Of a stretch of 7,711 nucleotides of DNA, positions 1-4,734 are shown one piece after another. Source of the stretch: DATGIQ01 sp035295665 (GTDB lineage: Bacteria; Planctomycetota; Planctomycetia; Gemmatales; Gemmataceae); contig DATGIQ010000590.1 of the NCBI GenBank assembly GCA_035295665.1, positions 1-7,711 on the forward strand. The letters are read 5' to 3'. Position numbers and translations under genes: made by a program. Each line of letters starts with the position of its first letter. Within the stretch, counting starts at the first letter, position 1. The notes under the pieces were generated by a model. It had not been told where the DNA came from. It did not search any database and saw only the letters and a list, made by a program, of their open reading frames with translations.

Positions 1-51
1 GCTGATTTTCATGGCGATTGGAACTATGTCATTACTCCCCGCAAACACTAG
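1..51 (+). CDS. ISAzo13-family transposase, C-terminal end only (partial)
   Basis: Reading from base 1, the frame gives ADFHGDWNYVITPRKH and a TAG stop at 49-51. The segment FHGDWNY-x-I-x-P is the characteristic C-terminal signature of ISAzo13-type transposases (the 'Rhodopirellula transposase' DDE family), as I know it. The same tail, with TITPH in place of VITPRKH, occurs inverted at the right edge of the window. The rest of the gene lies to the left, outside the window, so whether the copy is intact cannot be judged. The first two ATGs of the overlapping beta-propeller frame fall inside this coding sequence in another frame. The family call rests on this short but distinctive motif and on its match to the longer tail at the other edge. 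Confidence 0.8.
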   Translation, partial: ADFHGDWNYVITPRKH

Positions 52-74
52 AAATCGACGAAGTTATTTTTTCG
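1..74 (+). mobile_element. Right-hand end of an ISAzo13-like insertion sequence
   Basis: This covers the transposase tail plus the sequence to base 74. Bases 55-74 match the reverse complement of 7533-7552 at 17 of 20 positions, ending in the shared string ttattttttcg. Similarity stops directly after this on both sides. That is what is expected if bases 55-74 carry the terminal repeat of the element. The exact end is inferred; the other terminal repeat is outside the window and was not seen. Confidence 0.5.
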
Positions 75-1342
75 CGGGCCCTTACGCGTATGCGGACCTG
101 TTTGTCTGCAGCGGTCAGACTAATATTCTGCGGTACGACGAGAGGAACGGGGAATTCCTCGGTGAGTTCGTCCCGGCAGGTAGCGGTGGGCTGAACGCCC
201 CTGACGGCTTGATCTTCGGATCGGACGGCAACCTCTACGTCTGCAGTGTGAGGACCAATAGCATCCTCCGCTACGACGGGATCACCGGAGCCCCTCTGCC
301 GTCTCCGAGTAATATCGGGGCAACCTTTGTGCCCACTGGCAGCGGCGGGCTGAAGCTCAATGCCGGTGGTGCGTGGTTGGTTTTCGGGCCGGACGGAAAC
401 CTCTATGCCACGAGCGGGGGAATTAGCGCTCCTTCCGCCTCCAGCAGCGTCCTGCGGTTCAATGGGACCACCGGGGAGTTCATCGACGCCTTCGTCCCTG
501 CCGGCAGTGGTGGGCTGACGGGCCCCCGAGGCTTGGTCTTCGGCCCAGATGGCAATCTCTACGTGAATTCCAATGACCCAGGCCCAGGCTCTGTCCTACG
601 TTACGATGGGACGACGGGTACTTTCATGGACGTCTTCGTACCTGCAGGCAGCAATCCTTTTGGCGAAACCACATGTGGTAGTTCCCGCGGTTTGGTCTTC
701 GGGCCGGATGGCAATCTCTACGTTAGCAGCTACCCCAATATCCACCCCAGCGTCCTGCGCTACGATGGCACGACGGGTACTTTGGTTGATGCTTTCGTCT
801 CCGAAGGTAGCGCTGGACTGTATCTTCCGACGGGTCCACTCTTCGGGCCGGACGACAACCTCTACGTCAGGAGCCTCAATGGAAACTCAGGCGCTGTCTT
901 GCGCTACGATGGAACAACGGGAGCCTTCATCGACGAGTTCGTTCCGTACGGCGCTGGTGGGCTAGCAGACAATAAAGGCTTCGTCTTCCGAAACACCGAT
1001 CCGACGACCCTGGCTTATGTGCCGATCAGCCGCTTCCATATCACGGCTGCGCCAACAGTTGTCGGGGGCACGCCCTTCGACGTCACGGTCACGGCTCTGG
1101 ACCCCAACGGCAACGCCGATGTCACCTATCAGGGCACCGTGACTTTCTCAACTTTCGACCCTGACTCCGGCGTGGTGCTGCCCGCCGACTACACGTTCAC
1201 CACCGGCGGCGGCGACAACGGTGTGCACACCTTCTCGCGTGGGGTCACACTCATCACTGTGGGCAATCAGACCCTCACCGCGACCGATACCGTAAGCGGC
1301 ATGACCATCAGCGTCACCATCACGGTTGGCCCCGGCCCTTGA
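11..1342 (+). CDS. 5'-truncated beta-propeller (NHL/SMP-30-like) protein with C-terminal Ig-like domain
   Basis: The product is a repeat protein, probably extracytoplasmic. Residues about 27-335 hold six repeats of roughly 50 residues, each reading FGPDGNLYV-x-S, then SVLRYDGTTG, then F-V-P-A-G-S-G-G-L. FG-DGNLYV-type strands start near residues 69, 125, 177, 230 and 278. Such repeats form blades of six- to eight-bladed propellers that bind ligands or sugars; no catalytic residues were identified. Residues about 341-440 form an Ig-like beta-sandwich (starting HITAAPTVVGG, ending TISVTITVG), common at the ends of large planctomycete surface proteins. Both visible ATGs (11, 26) lie inside the transposase coding sequence. 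No ATG or GTG in this frame lies between the IS end and the first repeat, and there is no signal peptide. The first repeat begins mid-strand (ADLFVCSG). I infer that the IS removed the 5' end, leaving an ORF that is probably not properly expressed. The 3' end is intact. Confidence 0.7.
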   Translation: MAIGTMSLLPANTRNRRSYFFAGPYAYADLFVCSGQTNILRYDERNGEFLGEFVPAGSGGLNAPDGLIFGSDGNLYVCSVRTNSILRYDGITGAPLPSPSNIGATFVPTGSGGLKLNAGGAWLVFGPDGNLYATSGGISAPSASSSVLRFNGTTGEFIDAFVPAGSGGLTGPRGLVFGPDGNLYVNSNDPGPGSVLRYDGTTGTFMDVFVPAGSNPFGETTCGSSRGLVFGPDGNLYVSSYPNIHPSVLRYDGTTGTLVDAFVSEGSAGLYLPTGPLFGPDDNLYVRSLNGNSGAVLRYDGTTGAFIDEFVPYGAGGLADNKGFVFRNTDPTTLAYVPISRFHITAAPTVVGGTPFDVTVTALDPNGNADVTYQGTVTFSTFDPDSGVVLPADYTFTTGGGDNGVHTFSRGVTLITVGNQTLTATDTVSGMTISVTITVGPGP

Positions 1343-1670
1343 CCATTGCTGAATTGGCTTGGTGCGTTCCAAACTTGTGTACGAATCGAACAGGCGCCTG
1401 CGAGCCGCCTCACCACTGCCCTGGCATCTCCCGCCACTCGATCTGGGCACCTGAACCGCACGCGGTCTCAGGTGTCCTGTCTCCAGCCGCTCCGATAGGC
1501 CCTCCACTGACGCGTCCCCAGCCGAACGCAGATGGAGCCGGTTGCTACCCTGCTGGCTCCGTCAATGCGACACGGGAGGATGGTGAATAGCTGGGCCAGA
1601 GCGGCAGTAAGCGGCGCTATTCATCGTTGAACCACTTGACTCCAGGTGCATTCAGGCCATGTAAAAATAA
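1343..1670. other. Gene-free gap of about 330 bases
   Basis: No frame here looks coding: the open frames are short, start on TTG or GTG and have low-complexity, Arg/Pro-rich translations. The only structure seen is the hairpin at 1448-1474 and a weaker 6-bp inverted repeat (ggagcc at 1534-1539 with ggctcc at 1555-1560). No tRNA, IS end or promoter could be supported. Confidence 0.5.
1445..1477. other. Strong imperfect palindrome / hairpin
   Basis: The arms cacctga-accg (1448-1458) and cggt-c-tcaggtg (1463-1474) pair over 11 bp around a cacg loop, with one bulged C at 1467. Three more pairs (one G-T) extend the stem to 1445-1477. No T-run follows on either strand, so it is not a textbook intrinsic terminator. 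It lies about 105 nt after the propeller stop codon. It could be an RNA structure at the end of that transcript or a relic recombination or protein-binding site. Confidence 0.45.
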
Positions 1671-2132
1671 GCAGTTCGACTGTCCACAAAACCGGCTACA
1701 CCTCAGTCTTCCCCGTACTCTACGCAGCAGTTCCTCAAGCATGCCAACGAATACCTGACTGCGGAGGTTCCGCCCCAGGCGATCCAAGAGACGGAAAAAA
1801 TCAAGAAACAAGATGCCGAGGAGCGCAAGTACCGTCCGGCTGGCGAAGACATACACGAAGCCTTGGAAGCCCTGCGCGGGGGAGACGAACAGGCGACGGC
1901 TAGTGCACGAGAGATTGTCAAACAGCGGCCCAGTCCAGGCCCCTCGGTTTTATCGCTCATCTGTGCCGACGCCGCTCGGCAGGCCCGGCTTGCTGAAACG
2001 GTCTACAAGTCAAGCGGACTCGCTGCGCTGGCAGAACAGGCGAGGCGGCAACAATCGGCCTCTACGCCCTCCAAGTGGAATCGAGCAACGATCCGGTCAT
2101 CGGCAAACCGGAACGTGTACCAGGCGTCTTGA
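1671..2132 (+). pseudogene. Hypothetical protein fragment lacking a proper start
   Basis: The frame opens after a TAA at 1668-1670 and runs to TGA at 2130-2132. The translation looks protein-like well before its only usable start, a TTG at 1863. The upstream part includes QFLKHANEYLTAEVPPQ, a charged, probably helical stretch rich in Lys, Glu and Gln (IQETEKIKKQDAEERKYR), and AGEDIHEALEALRGGDEQ. The later part is Ala-rich and helical (ADAARQARLAETVYKS, LAALAEQARRQQ). There is no ATG or GTG between 1671 and 1863, and no good ribosome-binding site before the TTG. I recognise no family. It is either a 5'-truncated gene remnant or a short 89-residue protein started at the TTG; I favour the remnant. 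It converges with the CPXCG gene, 14 nt away. Confidence 0.35.
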
Positions 2133-2146
2133 TAGAGCGGCGTCAT

Positions 2147-2329
2147 CTACTCCCTCTCTGCCCACACGCGCACGTCGCCGGCATCGTCGATCTCGACGTG
2201 GATGACGTTCGGGCAGCAGCAGACTGGGCAATCTTCGACGTACTGCTGGCGTGATCCAGCCCCCAGGTCGATGGGCACGACGATCTCCTCGCCGCAGGAA
2301 TCGCACTGGTAGCTCGCTTCGTCCTTCAT
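2147..2329 (-). CDS. CPXCG-motif cysteine-rich small protein
   Basis: This is a 60-residue protein with two zinc-knuckle-like cysteine pairs: C9-x-x-C12 (CDSCG) and C34-P-V-C37 followed by two residues C38 and C39 (CPVCCCPN). The arrangement CxxC, a 20-odd residue spacer, then CPxC matches the small CPXCG family (Pfam Cys_rich_CPXG), whose members are typically about 60 residues with no established function; zinc binding is inferred from the cysteines. The ATG at 2329 is preceded by AGGTGA (complement of 2334-2339) four bases upstream, which supports this start. It is transcribed divergently from the TfoX-domain gene across an 88-nt intergenic space. The extra cysteines after CPVC are slightly unusual. 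Cytoplasmic location is inferred from the lack of a signal peptide. Confidence 0.8.
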   Translation of the reverse strand: MKDEASYQCDSCGEEIVVPIDLGAGSRQQYVEDCPVCCCPNVIHVEIDDAGDVRVWAERE

Positions 2330-2369
2330 CTCGTCACCTGGGGGGCAGCGCCCATCAAGCCGATGCAGA

Positions 2370-2375
2370 TAGAAT
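2370..2375 (+). promoter_or_regulatory. Possible -10 box (TAGAAT) upstream of the TfoX-domain gene
   Basis: TAGAAT lies 42 nt before the ATG at 2418, in the divergent intergenic space. No convincing -35 box is present 16-18 nt upstream. The complementary strand reads TATTCT at nearly the same place, so it could also serve the divergent CPXCG gene. The assignment rests on the hexamer and position only. Confidence 0.25.
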
Positions 2376-2417
2376 ACGCCCTACCTGACCCCAAGACTGT
2401 ACCAGCAGGAGGCGGCA

Positions 2418-2747
2418 ATGCCCTTCGACGAAAACCTGGCCGAGCGCATCCGCCATGCCCTGGCCCGCAAGAAGAACATCGAGGAGAAGCGGATGTTCGG
2501 CGGCGTCGGCTTCCTGCTCAACGGGAACATGCTGGTCGGCGTCTGGAAGGACTCGCTGGTCGTCCGCCTCGGCCTCGACGATGGCGACGAGGCGCTGCTC
2601 GAACAACACGTCAAGCCGTTCGACATCACGGGGCGGGCGATGAAGGGCTGGGTACTGGTCGAGGCGCAGGGCGTCGAGAGCGACGACCTGCTGAACGGCT
2701 GGGTTCAGCGAGCGATCAAGTTTGTTGGAAAGCTGCCTCCGAAGTGA
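2418..2747 (+). CDS. TfoX/Sxy N-terminal-domain protein
   Basis: This 109-residue protein consists of the TfoX N-terminal domain alone. The hallmark is KRMFGGVGFLLNGNMLVGV at about residues 24-42, followed by SLVVRLGLDDGDEALL and the C-terminal GWVLVEAQGVESDDLLNGWV. In gammaproteobacteria TfoX/Sxy promotes competence gene expression together with CRP. Stand-alone N-terminal-domain proteins like this one are widespread outside that group and their role is unknown, so a competence function should not be assumed. The ATG is preceded by AGGAGG at 2407-2412 with a 5-nt spacer, a strong ribosome-binding site that fixes the start. The length matches the domain, so the gene looks intact. It ends 10 nt before the nitrilase-family start, suggesting one transcript. 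Confidence 0.88.
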   Translation: MPFDENLAERIRHALARKKNIEEKRMFGGVGFLLNGNMLVGVWKDSLVVRLGLDDGDEALLEQHVKPFDITGRAMKGWVLVEAQGVESDDLLNGWVQRAIKFVGKLPPK

Positions 2748-2757
2748 AGGGATCGCC

Positions 2758-3558
2758 ATGCCACATTCTCGCTCGATTGCGGTTGCCCAGACTTGCCCCG
2801 TGGCGGGCGATGTACAGGCCAACCTCGATGAACACGTTCGTCTGGCTCGCCTTGCTGCAACGGAGGGAGCGGAAGTCGTCGTCTTTCCCGAGCTTTCGCT
2901 CACCGGCTATGAGCTGACGCTTGCCGCTGATCTGGCGTTTTCCGAGGGCGATCCCCGGCTGGCTCCGTTGCTGGACGTCGCAGCAGTCCAAGGGATCACG
3001 CTGATTGCCGGCGCACCCGTTCGAGTAGGATCGTCTCTCCACATTGGTGCATTCATCCTTTTTCCTGATCGCACGAGCGGGCTTTACACGAAACACCATC
3101 TAGGGGCGTTCCCGCCGAGCGCAGGCTGCGATAGTTGCGACGGCACCGTGCCTCCCGCAGAAGCGACCGTGTTTCAACCCGGCGAGCATGATCCGCTCAT
3201 CCGGTTCGGCGGCAACATGGCTGCCGTGGCCATCTGCGCCGACATCGGCAGACCAGCCCATGCACAACGGGCGGCGGATCGAAACGCTGACACCTACCTG
3301 GCGAGCATGTTCGTCATCCCTTCCGATCTTGAAGGCGAAGTCTCGAAACTGCGCCGCTACGCTGTGCACTATGGCATGATGACGGCTCTCGCTAACTTCG
3401 GGGGTCCATCCGGGGGTCTCAGGTCGGCGGGCCGCAGTGCGATCTGGTCGGCGACGGGCGAACTACTGGTACAACTGGAGGCGAGCGACTCTGGCGTTGC
3501 CGTGGTGACGGAAACGCTGCATCATCGCCGCACCCGAGCGGTCATGGTCGGCCACTGA
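2758..3558 (+). CDS. Carbon-nitrogen hydrolase (nitrilase superfamily)
   Basis: This is a 266-residue hydrolase of the nitrilase/amidase superfamily. Members cleave non-peptide C-N bonds (amides, carbamoyl groups, sometimes nitriles) through a Glu-Lys-Cys triad. All three are visible: E45 in FPELSLTGYE, K112 in LYTKHHLG and C160 in VAICADIGRPAHA. The N-terminus (IAVAQTCPVAGD) and the C-terminal NFGGPSGGLRSAGRS-x-I region also fit. Length is typical for the family, and no signal peptide is seen, so it is probably cytoplasmic. The frame extends upstream to 2722, but the ATG at 2758 is preferred: it has AAGGGA (2747-2752) with a 5-nt spacer and gives the normal family N-terminus. The gene starts 10 nt after the TfoX-domain stop, so translational coupling is likely. 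The substrate cannot be told from sequence. Confidence 0.92.
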   Translation: MPHSRSIAVAQTCPVAGDVQANLDEHVRLARLAATEGAEVVVFPELSLTGYELTLAADLAFSEGDPRLAPLLDVAAVQGITLIAGAPVRVGSSLHIGAFILFPDRTSGLYTKHHLGAFPPSAGCDSCDGTVPPAEATVFQPGEHDPLIRFGGNMAAVAICADIGRPAHAQRAADRNADTYLASMFVIPSDLEGEVSKLRRYAVHYGMMTALANFGGPSGGLRSAGRSAIWSATGELLVQLEASDSGVAVVTETLHHRRTRAVMVGH

Positions 3559-3647
3559 GCATCGAGGAGACGATGATCGGGCGATCCACCCCCTGAAGAA
3601 GAAACGCCTACCCGTGCCGGAGAAGAGGCGGCTGACCAGGAATCGGG

Positions 3648-3653
3648 TACAAT
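3648..3653 (+). promoter_or_regulatory. Possible -10 box (TACAAT) before the integrase-like gene
   Basis: TACAAT lies 32 nt before the ATG at 3686, in the 127-nt gap after the nitrilase-family gene. No good -35 hexamer is seen at the right spacing. It would allow the 3686 gene to be transcribed separately from the upstream pair. Confidence 0.28.
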
Positions 3654-3671
3654 CTGGAAAACGACCCGCTC

Positions 3672-3678
3672 AAGGAGG
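3672..3678 (+). promoter_or_regulatory. Ribosome-binding site deciding the 3686 start
   Basis: AAGGAGG, a near-perfect Shine-Dalgarno sequence, sits 7 nt before the ATG at 3686. It decides this start over the in-frame GTG at 3614, which has no comparable site and would add 24 residues of Arg/Lys-rich, non-conserved-looking sequence. Confidence 0.75.
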
Positions 3679-3685
3679 AAGCCCC

Positions 3686-4366
3686 ATGAGTACAGCAAAG
3701 GCTGGAAAAACCATCGCCCAGGTCTTCGAGGAGTTCCTCGCCGACCAGAAGGACCGGATCAGCCACAAGACCTACCTGAAATACAAGAGCATCATCGACC
3801 TCTACAAGTTGTACCTGGAGAGCTACTGGCCAGGGCACTACGGCGAGTACGACAAGATCACGAAGGCGGGCGGCACCTTCTGCGACACCTTCGGCCCAGA
3901 GGATGCGACCGCCGGATACAGCGAGTTCCTCGGCTACTTCATGCCCAGGAAGGTGATGTGCGGCAAGGAGACCATGCAGGCCGCTGGCACCGTCACGAAG
4001 AAGCTGGCGAAGTGGCTGGCCGAGAAGGGCTACGCCGAGGACACGGAGTACGAGCAGGAGCGAGCTCGTGCGGCAGCGAAAGAATTGCCGAAGGCCACGG
4101 AAGTCGTTGATCTGCTCAACGCCTACTGCGATGCGACTGCGCCGGTGAGGCATGGCGGCGAGATCGAGGACCACTTCTGGATCGACCGCATCGAGCCGGG
4201 CAAACTCTGGCTGAAGCCGATCACGGCGAGCAACTCGGTCATTGGGCCGATCTCGGTGCCGAAGCAAGCGACGGCGCTTTGCGAACCGGGCTGGGACATC
4301 GGCGGCGTCGTGGCGCAGGTCGGAAAGGTTTGGCGGTTGATCGAAGTCTGGAACGTGTCACCGTAG
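3686..4366 (+). CDS. Protein with integrase-type SAM-like N-terminal domain, no recombinase catalytic domain
   Basis: The protein has 226 residues. Residues about 9-115 resemble the SAM-like core-binding domain of tyrosine recombinases: a helical start (TIAQVFEEFLADQKDRIS), then HKTYLKYKSIIDLYKLYLES, and a later helix pair around TVTKKLAKWLAEKGYAE. Residues about 116-150 are charged and helical. Residues about 160-226 look beta-rich (DHFWIDRIEPGKLWLKP, then a Gly/Val-rich end IGGVVAQVGKVWRLIEVWN), perhaps an SH3-like barrel. The catalytic R...HxxR...Y set of a tyrosine recombinase is absent, and there is no room for it. It therefore cannot be a complete integrase. It may be a stand-alone DNA-binding protein derived from one, with the C-terminal part substituting for the catalytic domain. 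The tRNA-Leu remnant lies 244 nt downstream, an integrase-like context. I do not recognise a named family. Confidence 0.7.
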   Translation: MSTAKAGKTIAQVFEEFLADQKDRISHKTYLKYKSIIDLYKLYLESYWPGHYGEYDKITKAGGTFCDTFGPEDATAGYSEFLGYFMPRKVMCGKETMQAAGTVTKKLAKWLAEKGYAEDTEYEQERARAAAKELPKATEVVDLLNAYCDATAPVRHGGEIEDHFWIDRIEPGKLWLKPITASNSVIGPISVPKQATALCEPGWDIGGVVAQVGKVWRLIEVWNVSP

Positions 4367-4427
4367 GGCAGCGAACACGCCCTGATTTGTCCAGTGAAAT
4401 GACACCGGCCTGGAGCCTGACGAATGT

Positions 4428-4490
4428 GGCAAAAAGTGGCAAAGGGGATCTATCCACGAGCCTGGTGGCGGTCGTTGCCACTTTGTTGCC
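4428..4490. repeat. 15-bp inverted repeat with internal GTGGCAAA direct repeats
   Basis: The arms ggcaaaaagtggcaa (4428-4442) and ttgccactttgttgcc (4475-4490) are complementary over 15 bp with one unpaired base, separated by 32 nt. Each arm carries two copies of a TGGCAA-type word. The repeat begins 62 nt after the 3686 gene's stop. The right arm overlaps the proposed -35 box. It may be a paired protein-binding site (operator or recombinase arm site) or a long-loop terminator; no T-run follows. Confidence 0.5.
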
Positions 4491-4515
4491 CATCCAGGAC
4501 CCACGCTGATAGAAT
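4486..4515 (+). promoter_or_regulatory. Promoter-like -35/-10 pair upstream of the tRNA remnant
   Basis: TTGCCC (4486-4491) and TAGAAT (4510-4515) are separated by 18 nt, close to a sigma-70-type consensus. The next recognisable gene downstream on this strand is the tRNA-Leu remnant, about 95 nt further. It could be the old tRNA promoter. Confidence 0.4.
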
Positions 4516-4610
4516 GTAAGAGCGTTATCTGGTCAGCCCGAAGTGTTGACCGACAAGCTGGTTCCGTGCGTTTGCCATACAAGTTCATCGCAAGGCAAAC
4601 AGGGGCCTGG

Positions 4611-4668
4611 GCAGGTTGAGGGCCTGGTTGGCGTCAACCCAGTGCAGGTTCGAGTCCTGTCTCCGGCA
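4611..4668 (+). tRNA. tRNA-Leu(GAG) 3' remnant (5' acceptor and D-arm missing)
   Basis: The anticodon arm is gcagg (4611-4615), loop ttGAGgg (anticodon GAG at 4618-4620) and cctgg (4623-4627), with 4 of 5 pairs. A variable arm follows: ggttg (4626-4630), gcgt, caacc (4635-4639), sharing two bases with the anticodon stem as drawn. The T-arm is gcagg, ttcgagt, cctgt (4644-4660) with all five pairs, one a G-T. The acceptor 3' strand is ctccggc (4661-4667) plus discriminator A. The long variable arm and GAG anticodon indicate leucine. The matching 5' acceptor strand gccggag is not found anywhere upstream, and no regular D-arm can be drawn. CCA is not encoded; gcc follows. I read it as a truncated, non-functional tRNA gene. 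Such 3' tRNA pieces commonly mark integration sites of mobile elements, but this one starts earlier than the usual attachment core. Confidence 0.75.
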
Positions 4669-4672
4669 GCCT

Positions 4673-4734
4673 GGGGACTTCTACTTGTCCTTTGATAGGA
4701 AAAGGTGGATGTCCCCTTTCGCTTTTTCCTTTTT
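4673..4734 (+). terminator. Possible intrinsic terminator after the tRNA remnant
   Basis: An outer stem ggggac (4673-4678) with gtcccc (4711-4716) encloses an inner stem cctttgatagg-like pairing (4689-4693 with 4701-4705). A T-rich tract, interrupted by C and G, follows immediately to about 4734. This fits a terminator for the tRNA strand. It overlaps the 3' end of the opposing repeat-protein gene. Confidence 0.35.

Larger units (their letters stand above)
4367..4610. other. Non-coding stretch between integrase-like gene and tRNA remnant
   Basis: No frame here looks coding. It holds a 15-bp inverted repeat (4428-4490), promoter-like boxes (4486-4515) and a 7-bp inverted repeat, gtttgcc at 4570-4576 with ggcaaac at 4594-4600. 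The last sits where the 5' half of the tRNA should be. Confidence 0.5.

Noticed and set aside
1350..1400. tRNA-like T-loop (complement gttcgattcg) in the gap after the propeller gene
   Set aside because: The five-base T-stem does not pair, and no acceptor or anticodon arm can be drawn around it.
1148..1507. Minus-strand open frame overlapping the end of the propeller gene
   Set aside because: It lies antisense to the strongly repeated Ig-like domain; the translation is Arg/Gly-rich without motifs.
2355..2903. Long minus-strand open frame across the TfoX and nitrilase genes
   Set aside because: Both + strand frames carry clear family motifs and ribosome-binding sites; this is a high-GC antisense shadow.
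3608..4267. 219-residue minus-strand open frame opposite the integrase-like gene
   Set aside because: Its composition is that of antisense GC-rich coding DNA, and the + strand frame has the better start and protein character.
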